Positions 34,263 to 43,206 of a stretch of DNA of 64,000 nucleotides are shown here, in pieces. The notes below the pieces were generated by a model. It was given only the letters and a program-made list of their open reading frames with translations. It was not told the origin of the DNA and searched no databases. This stretch comes from an uncultured Eubacterium sp. Its GTDB lineage: Bacteria; Bacillota; Clostridia; Lachnospirales; Lachnospiraceae. The position numbers and the translations under genes are program-made. The stretch lies in assembly GCA_934320655.1 (NCBI GenBank), contig CAKRFN010000014.1:5121-69120 (forward strand). The letters run 5' to 3'. Position 1 is the first letter of the stretch, and the number at the start of each line of letters is the position of its first letter.

Positions 34263-34310
34263 TGCCGGATCCGGCAGATTTTGAGTCAGCCAGACGATGA
34301 TTTGCCGGAT
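34263..34310. terminator. Hairpins between the DUF4300-like gene and the convergent kinase gene
   Basis: A perfect 14-base palindrome TGCCGGATCCGGCA (34263-34276), whose left arm can alternatively give ATCCGGCA pairing with TGCCGGAT at 34303-34310. No long T-run follows, so terminator function is possible but not certain. Confidence 0.45.
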
Positions 34311-35509
34311 CACACAGGCAGTACCACATAAAATATATTTTGTTGATCTTTGTAGTCGACATAGATTGAGCCATGATGATGTACAACTATGCTATTTGCG
34401 ATTGACAGACCAAGTCCAAAATGTCCGTTCCCCTCGCGGGATTCATCTCCGCGGAAAAAGCGTTCGAAAAGATGCTTCCGCTGCTCCGGTGGAATGGGAG
34501 TACCGGTATTTGCTACTTCAAGGTGCAATTTTTTGGCTTGCAGGTACGCGCAGATATGGATCCTGCCATTGTCCGGGGTATAGCTGATGGCATTGTTCAG
34601 TAAAATGGACAGCAGGTTCTGGATCTGCTCCATAGCTCCGGTGATATACATGTTTTCCTGAATGTCTGTAGTAATACAGATCCCTTTTTCGAAAGCGACG
34701 CTTTCCATCGGATAAATAATGTCATAGAGCGCAGCATCAGCCTGAAAGTGTGTGACAGGAGATTGGTGCTGCTGTGTATCGAGCCGTGTCAGGGTAAGCA
34801 TCTGATTTACGAGAGTAATCATACGATCCGTTTCCTGATGAATATATAGCAGATGTTTGTTGTCCGGCGATACTTCCTTTTGCAGCAGATCAGCACTGGC
34901 ACGGATGACGGCCAGCGGCGTTTTCAGTTCATGGCTGGCATTGGATATAAATTGCTTTTCAGACTGTAGCATGTCAGCTATGGGCTGCGTCAGCCAGCGG
35001 GACAATACCTGACCGGATCGTGCAAATGCGAATATACCGGCGAACAGCAGGAGTATGCAAAAGCCAATGGTTGGCAATGTGGCTCGGAGAGCGGATGAGC
35101 CACCGATGAAAATAATATATTTCTGGTCTGTTCTATATACATATTTATAGATATAGGTATAGCGCATATGACGATTGGAGCCACTCCAGTCGTAGATTAA
35201 ATCCTGTCCGATGCTGAGCAGCTCGGCATCGGATTTATCAGAAAATGTATGAAACAGGAGATGTGTCTGGTTATCGTCATCCACAGAATATACACAGTAC
35301 TGGACATTGCCAAGATCAGAGCGGGTTCCCTGATATTTAATAAAATTTCGCCATCTGGAATCCCGGATGGCATGGCGCATATCCTGCTTGATCGTCAGCA
35401 GGTTATTTCGATAGACGTTCATTGTATAAATATAGAGAATGCCGATCCAGATAATGGACAGCAGGCAGATAAATAGTATACATATTTTTTTCTGTAAATT
35501 TTTAATCAT
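34310..35509 (-). CDS. Sensor histidine kinase
   Basis: About 399 residues from ATG 35509. TM1 ~8-29, an extracellular sensor of ~115 residues, TM2 at ~150-172, then H-box FISNASHELKTPLAVIRAS, N-box LLNNAISYTPDNGRIHI and G-box RFFRGDESREGNGHFGLGLSIA. Orthodox membrane kinase. GGAGG is 6 bases before ATG, which overlaps the end of the regulator gene by 8 bases. The signal is unknown. Confidence 0.92.
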   Translation of the reverse strand: MIKNLQKKICILFICLLSIIWIGILYIYTMNVYRNNLLTIKQDMRHAIRDSRWRNFIKYQGTRSDLGNVQYCVYSVDDDNQTHLLFHTFSDKSDAELLSIGQDLIYDWSGSNRHMRYTYIYKYVYRTDQKYIIFIGGSSALRATLPTIGFCILLLFAGIFAFARSGQVLSRWLTQPIADMLQSEKQFISNASHELKTPLAVIRASADLLQKEVSPDNKHLLYIHQETDRMITLVNQMLTLTRLDTQQHQSPVTHFQADAALYDIIYPMESVAFEKGICITTDIQENMYITGAMEQIQNLLSILLNNAISYTPDNGRIHICAYLQAKKLHLEVANTGTPIPPEQRKHLFERFFRGDESREGNGHFGLGLSIANSIVVHHHGSIYVDYKDQQNIFYVVLPV

Positions 35510-36185
35510 GAGATACCTCCAGAATATATCCGATTCCACGTACAGCACGAATATTCACGTTGACCTGCAAATGATGGAATTTTCTGCGCAGGAAGGAGAT
35601 ATATACTTCTACATTGTTGTATTCAGCATTGGAATCATATCCCCATATTTTCGTTGCAATCTGTTCTTTTTCCAGTATCTGATTCTGATTGAGCAGCAGT
35701 AACTCGCATAGCTGCATTTCTTTTCCGCTTATTTTGATGGATTTACCGGTATCTGTATTTGATATTTCTCCTGTGCTGTGATCAAAGACCAGATTTGCAA
35801 TACCGGGCTGATTGGTATATTCATGAGCCTGGCGCCGGGTGATTGCCTGAATACGCATCAGAAGCTCCTGAATTTCAAAGGGCTTGGTAACGTAATCGTC
35901 GGCACCTGCCTGAAAGCCCTGTACTTTATCATTTAACTGGGTGAGCGCGGAGAGAATGAGCACAGGGACATGATTTCCCTCGGCACGTAATGCAGCCAGC
36001 AGCTCATAGCCATTCATCTTAGGCAGCATCAGATCAAGGATGATGATGTCATAGATGCCGCTGGAGGCTTGATCAAAGCCGGATAAACCGTCATAAGCAA
36101 TATCTGCAATATAATTTTCATCGCGCAGGGATTCGGCGATGTTGTCAGCAAGACGTACATTATCTTCAATTATTAAAATTCTCAT
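35502..36185 (-). CDS. OmpR/PhoB-family response regulator
   Basis: 227 residues from ATG 36185 (MRILIIEDNVRLADNIAESL). Receiver domain with phospho-acceptor Asp in DIIILDLMLPKMNGYELL and Lys in ADDYVTKPFEIQELLMRI. A winged-helix DNA-binding domain follows (LLLNQNQILEKEQIATKIWGYDSNAEYNNVEVYISFLRRKF, RAVRGIGYILEV). It pairs with the downstream kinase. The longer open frame to 36263 lacks a ribosome site. The divergent neighbour is the sulfotransferase gene. Confidence 0.94.
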   Translation of the reverse strand: MRILIIEDNVRLADNIAESLRDENYIADIAYDGLSGFDQASSGIYDIIILDLMLPKMNGYELLAALRAEGNHVPVLILSALTQLNDKVQGFQAGADDYVTKPFEIQELLMRIQAITRRQAHEYTNQPGIANLVFDHSTGEISNTDTGKSIKISGKEMQLCELLLLNQNQILEKEQIATKIWGYDSNAEYNNVEVYISFLRRKFHHLQVNVNIRAVRGIGYILEVSHD

Positions 36186-36228
36186 AGGATACTCCAAAAA
36201 TATAAACTTCACTGTATTGATTGTGTTC

Positions 36229-36280
36229 ATTATAAATTGAAAGAGCAAAGTATACAATGCCATTCAAGGTTTTTTCAAGG
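36229..36280 (-). promoter_or_regulatory. Promoter of the two-component operon with OmpR-type direct repeats
   Basis: Minus strand TTGTAT (36252-36257), 17-base spacer, TATAAT (36229-36234). Directly upstream, CCTTGAA occurs twice with 11-bp spacing (plus coordinates 36263-36269 and 36274-36280), the arrangement typical of OmpR-family binding sites. Confidence 0.62.
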
Positions 36281-36349
36281 AATGTACTTTATGATGTCAG
36301 TCGTATGAGGTCAATGATACATAATGACCGGTCAGGAGGAATACATTCA

Positions 36350-37546
36350 ATGAAAATACTTTATCTGCATATTGGAACGACAAAAACCGCTACGACATCT
36401 ATCCAGAGATTTTTAGAACAGAATAATGAGGTACTAAAAACCAAAGGGTACATTTATCCGGCATCACAGCACACCTACCAGAATGTCAACGCCCGTCGAA
36501 ATGGACATTTTCTTGTGAAAAATGTCACAAAAAGCGGAGGGGGCAGAGATCATGATCTGGAAAATCAATATCTGGAGGAAGGATATTGCATGATTGCCGG
36601 TCTGATGGAGAATTATGACAATGTGATTTTATCGGATGAAGCCATCTGGCATACTTCCAGCTACCAGTACACAGATCTCTTTAAGGATTTAAAGAACCGT
36701 GCACTGCAGGATGGCTATCAGGTAAAAATCATAGTCTATCTTCGTCGTCAGGATGCATTTTATCTGTCACGCTGGAATCAGGCAGTAAAACAAAATTTTG
36801 GGGCTGATGCCAGAATGACCTGTGATCAGTATATGGAAGAAAGCTTGAAAAAAGATGGAAAAATATTAAATTATGCAAAAAAACTGGATGATATCGCAGC
36901 TGTTTTTGGGAAAGAACATGTGATTGTGCGCAGGTATGAACCGGATAGCTGGCTGGATGGATCTATTATCAGTGATTTTATGCATGCAGTCGGACTGCCA
37001 GTGTCAGAAGAGTTTTCACCGCTTGCGGAGAATGTCAATCTGCGGCTGGGAAAAAATGAGACAGAATTAAAGAGAATCATCAATTCGAATGCGGATTTGA
37101 ATAAGAAAGAAGTAACGTATCTGGGAAAATATTTACAGAGACAAACGAAAGCACATGTAGAGAAGGATGATACGTGCATGCTTTCGGCAGATGAAGTACG
37201 GGAATTTCTGGCGCCGTATGAGACTGTAAATGCGTATGTTGCGCAGACCTATATAAAAGATGGGAAAGAGCTTTTCCATACAGAGATTGATCAACGCCCT
37301 AAATGGAATGCGGATAATGGGCAGATGCTGGAAACAGCAGTCACTTTTTTTACGTCTGTGATGATTGATCTGGACCGGAAGATACAGGAGCAGGATCGGA
37401 GGATACAACAACAGGAGCAGACAATTGCAGATATGAAAAAGGAACAGGCGCATTTCAAAAACCGTGTACTGTTATTTATCGGGAAAGTAAAACATCCGGT
37501 TCGCACGATTTGGCACAAGGTATGGAATGAGTTCAGCAATGATTAG
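36350..37546 (+). CDS. Sulfotransferase-family protein with C-terminal coiled coil
   Basis: About 398 residues from ATG 36350 (AGGAGGA 9 bases upstream). The N-terminus YLHIGTTKTATTSIQRFLEQN is the 5'-phosphosulfate-binding loop of PAPS-dependent sulfotransferases, and IIVYLRRQDAFYLSRWNQAVKQ matches the 3'-phosphate site. Residues ~340-370 form a Gln-rich coiled coil (DRKIQEQDRRIQQQEQ), followed by a basic amphipathic end that could contact membrane. An APS kinase gene follows 18 bases later, so the pair would make PAPS and use it, probably on a glycan or lipid. The acceptor is unknown. Confidence 0.78.
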   Translation: MKILYLHIGTTKTATTSIQRFLEQNNEVLKTKGYIYPASQHTYQNVNARRNGHFLVKNVTKSGGGRDHDLENQYLEEGYCMIAGLMENYDNVILSDEAIWHTSSYQYTDLFKDLKNRALQDGYQVKIIVYLRRQDAFYLSRWNQAVKQNFGADARMTCDQYMEESLKKDGKILNYAKKLDDIAAVFGKEHVIVRRYEPDSWLDGSIISDFMHAVGLPVSEEFSPLAENVNLRLGKNETELKRIINSNADLNKKEVTYLGKYLQRQTKAHVEKDDTCMLSADEVREFLAPYETVNAYVAQTYIKDGKELFHTEIDQRPKWNADNGQMLETAVTFFTSVMIDLDRKIQEQDRRIQQQEQTIADMKKEQAHFKNRVLLFIGKVKHPVRTIWHKVWNEFSND

Positions 37547-37564
37547 GAATAGGCGGGTGAAAAA

Positions 37565-38149
37565 ATGGAACGAAATCTGACATGGCACAATATGGATATT
37601 GACCGGACACAGCGGGAACAGCAGATGGGGCAGCAGGCATGTACCATCTGGATGAGCGGTCTGTCGGGAGCAGGAAAGTCGACGGTCGCAAATGCATTGG
37701 AAAAACGGTTGTATACGATGGGAAAGAAGACAATGCTTCTGGATGGCGACAATATACGGATGGGTCTGAATAATAATCTCGGTTTTTCGGATGAAGACCG
37801 GATAGAGAATATCCGCCGTATTGCAGAAGTCGCAAAGCTGATGAATGATGCGGGCTTGATCGTCATCACGGCTTTTATCTCTCCATACCGGCAGGATCGC
37901 AGAAATGCGCGGAATATTATAGGTAGAGAATTTAAAGAGGTATATGTCAGTACATCGATTCAGGAGTGCGAGAAGCGGGACGTAAAAGGCTTATATAAAG
38001 CTGCGAGAGCTGGAAAAATTGTTAATTTTACAGGAATTACAAGCCCGTATGAGATACCGGAATATCCGGAAGCTACTGTAGATACAACAAATATGGACGT
38101 GGAGGCCTGCGTGGATCAGATCTTATGTCAGCTTAATTTGAACCTGTAA
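37565..38149 (+). CDS. cysC: Adenylylsulfate (APS) kinase
   Basis: Phosphorylates APS to PAPS. 194 residues with P-loop SGLSGAGKST, DGDNIRMGLNNNLGFSDEDR, ENIRRIAEVAKLM and FISPYRQDR, all APS kinase signatures. Sulfate reduction in the downstream cluster uses an APS reductase and does not need PAPS, so this gene most likely serves the adjacent sulfotransferase. APS would come from CysDN encoded 7 kb downstream. Confidence 0.95.
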   Translation: MERNLTWHNMDIDRTQREQQMGQQACTIWMSGLSGAGKSTVANALEKRLYTMGKKTMLLDGDNIRMGLNNNLGFSDEDRIENIRRIAEVAKLMNDAGLIVITAFISPYRQDRRNARNIIGREFKEVYVSTSIQECEKRDVKGLYKAARAGKIVNFTGITSPYEIPEYPEATVDTTNMDVEACVDQILCQLNLNL

Positions 38150-38207
38150 CAGCTGCACGGAAAATTTTTTGATCACATGAACCGGAATAAAAGATAATTT
38201 TTTTCAA

Positions 38208-38243
38208 ATTCCTATTGACCTGATAGGAATAGAGTGGTATTAT
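38208..38243 (+). promoter_or_regulatory. cysK promoter with a perfect operator-like palindrome
   Basis: -35 TTGACC (38215-38220), 17-base spacer, -10 TATTAT (38238-38243). ATTCCTAT (38208-38215) and ATAGGAAT (38223-38230) form a perfect 8-7-8 inverted repeat covering the -35. A repressor bound here would shut the promoter. The Rrf2 protein encoded at the end of the cluster is the best candidate. Confidence 0.75.
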
Positions 38244-38341
38244 CTAGAAAGCTAAATTATATAATTCTTATATGCTTAGTAGGAAAAAGCAGGAGCGGTG
38301 CACAGAGCAAACGTAATTATAAGAATGGAAGGGTGGTTCAT

Positions 38342-39280
38342 ATGTCAAAGATTGCAAAACAACTGACCGAGCTGATCGGAAACACTCCGTTACTGGAGCT
38401 GACAAATTATGAAAAGGAGCAGAAGCTCGAAGCAAAAATCATTGCAAAACTAGAATACTTCAATCCACTGGGTAGTGTCAAGGACAGAGTTGCATTTGCG
38501 ATGATTGAACAGGGAATCGCAGACGGAAAGATCAATCAGGATACCGTGATTATCGAGCCTACGAGCGGAAATACAGGTATCGGACTGGCGTTTGTGACAG
38601 CAGCAAAGGGTTTACACCTGATCCTGACGATGCCGGATACGATGAGTGTGGAGCGTCGCAAGATCGTATCGGCACTCGGCGCGCAGATCGTACTCACACC
38701 TGGACGTGAGGGTATGAAGGGCGCGATCGCCAAGGCGGAGCAGCTCAAAGAGGAATATGGCAATGCATTTATTCCGCAGCAGTTTGAGAATCAGGCAAAC
38801 CCCGCCATTCATAAAAAGACGACCGCACAGGAGATCTGGAACGACACCGACGGCGCGGTAGACATCTTTGTATCGGCAGTCGGAACCGGCGGAACCGTCA
38901 CAGGAACCGGACAGGGATTAAAAGAAAAGAATCCGGCTGTCAAGGTCGTAGCCGTAGAGCCCGCGAGCTCACCGGTGCTTTCAGGTGGCAAGCCCGGACC
39001 GCACAAGATTCAGGGAATCGGAGCCGGATTCGTCCCTGAAGTGCTCGACGTGGATTTGCTGGATGAGATCATTCAGGTAGAAAACGATACAGCATTTGAA
39101 ACCTCCAGACATGTTGCGCAGACAGACGGATTACTGGTCGGTATCTCCGCAGGGGCAGCACTTGCGGCGGCAACAGAGCTGGCAAAGAGACCGGAGAACG
39201 CAGGAAAGAACATCGTGGTACTGCTTCCTGATACCGGAGAGAGATATTTATCTACTTCCTTATTTACAGTAGAGGAATAA
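38342..39280 (+). CDS. cysK: Cysteine synthase (O-acetylserine sulfhydrylase)
   Basis: 312 residues. PLP enzyme making cysteine from O-acetylserine and sulfide: ELIGNTPLLEL, PLP lysine in YFNPLGSVKDRVA, substrate loop EPTSGNTGIGLA, and PLP-phosphate loop GTGGTVTGTG. ATG 38342 has AAGGGTGG 5 bases upstream; the open frame back to 38234 crosses the promoter. The ~100-base leader holds ATTCTTATA/TATAAGAAT, a 9-bp potential hairpin. First gene of the sulfur cluster. Confidence 0.95.
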   Translation: MSKIAKQLTELIGNTPLLELTNYEKEQKLEAKIIAKLEYFNPLGSVKDRVAFAMIEQGIADGKINQDTVIIEPTSGNTGIGLAFVTAAKGLHLILTMPDTMSVERRKIVSALGAQIVLTPGREGMKGAIAKAEQLKEEYGNAFIPQQFENQANPAIHKKTTAQEIWNDTDGAVDIFVSAVGTGGTVTGTGQGLKEKNPAVKVVAVEPASSPVLSGGKPGPHKIQGIGAGFVPEVLDVDLLDEIIQVENDTAFETSRHVAQTDGLLVGISAGAALAAATELAKRPENAGKNIVVLLPDTGERYLSTSLFTVEE

Positions 39281-39322
39281 GCCCGTCTGAATCAGACGGC
39301 TGGATAAAAGGCAGGAAAGATC

Positions 39323-40363
39323 ATGCAAAAAACAGATAAGCCGTGGAAGCCGGGCAGACAAACAAAAAAAAGACAGATGTGCGCAACGCTGCTTGCGGTG
39401 CTGCTTGTGAGCCTTGCGGGATGCGGAAAGGCGAAGGATGGTCTGACGATTACAAACGTATCCTACGATCCGACGCGGGAGTTTTATGAGAAATACAATG
39501 AGCTGTTTGAAAGCTATTATCAGGACACCTACGGAGAGACCGTCAATGTCATCCAGTCGCACGGAGGCTCCGGGGCGCAGGCGCGGTCAGTCGTTGAGGG
39601 ATGCAATGCCGATGTGGTCACACTGGCACTCGAGCATGACATCACACTGATTGAGCGCACCGGACTGATTGACGAGGGCTGGATCAATGAATTTGACAGA
39701 GATTCCGCTCCGTATACATCGACGATCGTATTTCTTGTGCGCGCAGGCAATCCGAAGCAGATTGCGGACTGGGACGATCTGACCGTCGATGGCGTGGATG
39801 TGATTACACCTGATCCAAAGAGCAGCGGCGGTGCCTGCTGGAACTATCTGGCGGCACTCGCATATGCGAAAACACATGATGACACCGAGGGACAGCAGAT
39901 GGACTTTCTGCGAAAGCTGTATGCGAATGTGTCGGTGATGGATTCGGGCGCACGCGGATCGACCACAACATTTGTGGAAAACGGCAAGGGAGATGTACTC
40001 ATCGCGTGGGAAAATGAGGCGCTTACGACACTGGATTCCTATCCGGGAGAATATGAGCTGATTCATCCATCGGTCAGCATTCTGGCACAGCCGAGTGTGG
40101 CGATTGTCGATGACAATGCCGGAGCCAACGGCACGGAACAGCTCAGCCGGGAATATCTGCAATACCTATACAGTGACGAGGCACAGAGGCTGATCGGTGA
40201 GAACGGTTATCGTCCGACGGATGAACAGATTTTAAAGGAGTTTTCGGACACTTACGATCTGACAATGGAGCTGTGGACGATTGAAGATTTTGGTGGATGG
40301 GATGAAGCGTACAAAACCTATTTTGAAGACGGTGCACAGTTTGATCAGATCTATGAGTATTAG
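39323..40363 (+). CDS. sbp: Sulfate ABC transporter substrate-binding lipoprotein
   Basis: 346 residues. Lipobox LVSLAGC near residue 33, then the sulfate/thiosulfate-binding pattern: TITNVSYDPTREFYEKYNELF, SHGGSGAQARSVVEG, DVVTLALEHD, FLVRAGNPKQIADWDDL, PDPKSSGGACWNYLAALAYA and FVENGKGDVLIAWENEA. Captures sulfate for the CysTWA importer encoded immediately after. Confidence 0.93.
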   Translation: MQKTDKPWKPGRQTKKRQMCATLLAVLLVSLAGCGKAKDGLTITNVSYDPTREFYEKYNELFESYYQDTYGETVNVIQSHGGSGAQARSVVEGCNADVVTLALEHDITLIERTGLIDEGWINEFDRDSAPYTSTIVFLVRAGNPKQIADWDDLTVDGVDVITPDPKSSGGACWNYLAALAYAKTHDDTEGQQMDFLRKLYANVSVMDSGARGSTTTFVENGKGDVLIAWENEALTTLDSYPGEYELIHPSVSILAQPSVAIVDDNAGANGTEQLSREYLQYLYSDEAQRLIGENGYRPTDEQILKEFSDTYDLTMELWTIEDFGGWDEAYKTYFEDGAQFDQIYEY

Positions 40364-40371
40364 AAGAAATT

Positions 40372-41250
40372 ATGCGTATGAATAAACAAACACAATCGGG
40401 AAAACAACAGAATATGCAAACGCATAAGAATCCGCATGTAATACCGGGATTTGGATGTACATTGGGAGTCGTGGTTACGATGCTCTCATTGATCGTCCTC
40501 ATTCCGCTGGCATCGGTGCTCGTGCGATCCCTACAGATCTCACCGCGTGAGTTTTTCAGTTTGATCTGGAAACCGAATGTGCGAAATGCATTCTGGACGA
40601 GTATCAGCTGTTCGTTTCTGGCGGCAGTGATCAATGTGATCTTCGGACTGATCCTCGCATGGGTGCTCGTCAAATATGAGTTTCCGGGGAAACGGATTCT
40701 GGATGGATTTATCGAATTGCCGTTCGCACTGCCGACAGCGGTCGCAGGCATCACGCTCTCCAAGCTCTACTCGGAAAGCGGGTTATTCGGACGGATGCTT
40801 GCAAGGTGCGGCATCCGCGTGGCTTACACAAAGATCGGGCTGATCGTGGCATTGATCTTTGTTGGTATTCCGTTCGTGGTACGCGCGGTGCAGCCGGTGT
40901 TAGAAAAGATGGACAGCCAGTATGAGGAAGCGGCGTGCATGCTCGGTGCGAGCCCGAAAAAAACATTTTTCTCGGTGATCCTGCCGGAGCTTCGCCCCGC
41001 ACTGCTGACCGGCTTTGGTCTGGCGTTTGCCAGAGGCATCGGAGAGTACGGCAGCGTGATCTACATATCCGGCAACAGTGCCAAAGACCGGACGCAGGTG
41101 ATTTCCTATGTGATCATGCAGAAGCTCAGCTATATCGATTATGCAAGTGCGACAGCGATCGCGCTGGTGATGTTGGTAATTTCATTTTTATTATTGTTGT
41201 TTGTGAATATCGTGCAGGCGAGACAGTCAGCAAGGACGAATTTATTATAA
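40372..41250 (+). CDS. cysT: Sulfate ABC transporter permease CysT
   Basis: 292 residues, about six membrane helices, preceded by a charged 25-residue N-terminus. Carries LPFALPTAVAGITLSKLYSESGLFG, typical of CysT/CysU, and the EAA loop EEAACMLGASPKKTFFSVILPELRP that contacts the ATPase. ATG 40378 is a possible alternative start; no strong ribosome site precedes either, so translation may be coupled to sbp. Confidence 0.93.
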   Translation: MRMNKQTQSGKQQNMQTHKNPHVIPGFGCTLGVVVTMLSLIVLIPLASVLVRSLQISPREFFSLIWKPNVRNAFWTSISCSFLAAVINVIFGLILAWVLVKYEFPGKRILDGFIELPFALPTAVAGITLSKLYSESGLFGRMLARCGIRVAYTKIGLIVALIFVGIPFVVRAVQPVLEKMDSQYEEAACMLGASPKKTFFSVILPELRPALLTGFGLAFARGIGEYGSVIYISGNSAKDRTQVISYVIMQKLSYIDYASATAIALVMLVISFLLLLFVNIVQARQSARTNLL

Positions 41251-41270
41251 GAAAGGAGGATGCCGTATCT

Positions 41271-42140
41271 ATGAATGAACAGGAAATATTAGAGCGCGGC
41301 AAGCGCCGTACAAAATATCTATTGATCACGGTATCCGTACTTTTTATCACGCTGATGCTGGTTGTACCGCTCGCGGCGGTGCTCGTGAACGCGCTAAGCG
41401 AGGGCTGGAGGTTCTACATACAGGCGGTCACGACAGAGTATGTGCGCAGCGCGCTGTTTGTCACAATACTGGCAACGGTACTCGCAGTCATTGTCAATAC
41501 GTTTTTTGGCGTCTGCGCCGCATGGCTGCTCACGAAGTTCAGCTTTAAAGGGAAACAGGTGCTCGCGACGCTGATCGACATTCCGTTTTCAATCTCTCCG
41601 GTCATTGTAGGTCTGTCGTATCTGATGACATTTGGCAGACTCGGATGGTTTTATCCGGTGATCCGGGCATTTAACCAGCAGTTCGGCACGGATATCCGCA
41701 TTACATTTGCGGTGCCGGGTGTTGTGCTGGCGACGATCTTTGTCACGTTTCCGTTCGTATCGAGAGAACTGGTTCCGGTACTGAATGCGCAGGGCAAGGA
41801 TGAGGAAGAAGCAGCAGCGCTGATGGGTGCCGGAGGCTTTACGATTTTCCGGAGGATCACACTTCCGCAGATGAAGTGGGGACTGATCTACGGCATTATC
41901 TTGTGTACAGCGCGTGCGCTCGGTGAGTTCGGCGCGGTCAATGCATTGTCAAAGACGCGAGGCGAGACCTTCACACTGCCGCTTGAGATCGATGCACTGT
42001 ACATGTCGGGCACGGATACATCGATCACGGCAGCATTTGCGGTATCATCCATTCTGGTGATTCTGGCAGTCATCATTTTATTTGCCAGAAATATTTTAGA
42101 GCACAGGGATCAGGCGAGGGAGACAAAAGATGTACGTTGA
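41271..42140 (+). CDS. cysW: Sulfate ABC transporter permease CysW
   Basis: 289 residues from ATG 41271 (AGGAGG 11 bases upstream). About six membrane helices, DIPFSISPVIVGLSYLMTFGRLGW, and EAA loop EEEAAALMGAGGFTIFRRITLPQMKW. The frame is open upstream to 40935, but that part lies over cysT in another frame and is not translated. It overlaps cysA by 11 bases. Confidence 0.92.
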   Translation: MNEQEILERGKRRTKYLLITVSVLFITLMLVVPLAAVLVNALSEGWRFYIQAVTTEYVRSALFVTILATVLAVIVNTFFGVCAAWLLTKFSFKGKQVLATLIDIPFSISPVIVGLSYLMTFGRLGWFYPVIRAFNQQFGTDIRITFAVPGVVLATIFVTFPFVSRELVPVLNAQGKDEEEAAALMGAGGFTIFRRITLPQMKWGLIYGIILCTARALGEFGAVNALSKTRGETFTLPLEIDALYMSGTDTSITAAFAVSSILVILAVIILFARNILEHRDQARETKDVR

Positions 42141-43191
42141 AATGAAAAATATCTACAAACAATATGGTGATTTCCTCGCATCGGATAATGTGAGCTTTGG
42201 CGTGGAAAAGGGACGGCTGGTCGCATTGCTCGGCCCGTCGGGCAGCGGCAAGACGACGCTGCTTCGCATGATCGCAGGACTCGAAACCCCGAATGCCGGA
42301 GACATCTACATCGATGGACAGCGCATGAATGACATCCCCGCAGCAAAGCGCGGTATCGGTTTCGTCTTTCAGAATTATGCATTGTTCCGGTATATGACCG
42401 TCTTTGACAATGTCGCATTCGGTCTGGAGCTGCAAAAGCTGCCGAAAGCGCAGATCAGGGAACGGGTCATGGAGCTGCTGGAACTGACCGGACTGTCCGG
42501 CATGGAAAAAAGATATCCCAATCAGCTCTCCGGCGGGCAGCGCCAGCGTGTCGCATTCGCGCGGGCGCTTGCACCAAATCCCCAGGTGCTCCTGCTGGAT
42601 GAGCCGTTTGCGGCGATCGATGCAAAGGTGCGCACAGAGCTGCGCAGCTGGCTCAAGGAGATGGTCGAAAAGCTGGGTATCACGAGTATCTTCGTCACAC
42701 ACGATCAGGACGAGGCAGTCGAGGTGGCGGATGAGATCATCATTACGAACCACGGCAGGATCGAGCAGATGGGCACACCGTTTGACATTTATAAAACACC
42801 CGCGACACCGTTTGTGGCACAGTTTATCGGAAGATCTTCGGTCGTAGAGGAATATGACCGGTTAAAAGGCTTTGACCGGATCGAGGGTGCTGACCGGGCG
42901 GTCATCCGGCCGGAATTTGTCAAGATCTCAAGGAGCGGCAAGCTCAATCAGTACGTGAGTGCCGCAGAGACCGGAGTCGTGACCGATGTCATGTTCCGCG
43001 GCAACCGCATGGATGTGACGGTCGACATCAACGGCATCCGGATCGTCGGTGAACGGTCACTCGAAAAGGATCTGATCTCGGTCGGTGAGACCGTACATGT
43101 GCTCATCTACCGATTATATATTTTTGACAATGAGCAGACGTATCTGATGGAAAATCAGGCGATGCAGGAACAGGATGTATTCTACATCTAA
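42130..43191 (+). CDS. cysA: Sulfate ABC transporter ATP-binding protein
   Basis: 353 residues. Walker A GPSGSGKT (35-42), Q-loop VFQNYALF, signature LSGGQRQRVAFARALA, Walker B LLLDEPFAAID and switch THDQDEAVEVAD. The C-terminal ~110 residues form a regulatory TOBE-like region. Completes the importer with Sbp-CysT-CysW. Confidence 0.95.
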   Translation: MYVEMKNIYKQYGDFLASDNVSFGVEKGRLVALLGPSGSGKTTLLRMIAGLETPNAGDIYIDGQRMNDIPAAKRGIGFVFQNYALFRYMTVFDNVAFGLELQKLPKAQIRERVMELLELTGLSGMEKRYPNQLSGGQRQRVAFARALAPNPQVLLLDEPFAAIDAKVRTELRSWLKEMVEKLGITSIFVTHDQDEAVEVADEIIITNHGRIEQMGTPFDIYKTPATPFVAQFIGRSSVVEEYDRLKGFDRIEGADRAVIRPEFVKISRSGKLNQYVSAAETGVVTDVMFRGNRMDVTVDINGIRIVGERSLEKDLISVGETVHVLIYRLYIFDNEQTYLMENQAMQEQDVFYI

Positions 43192-43206
43192 TCAACGGAG
43201 GAAGTT

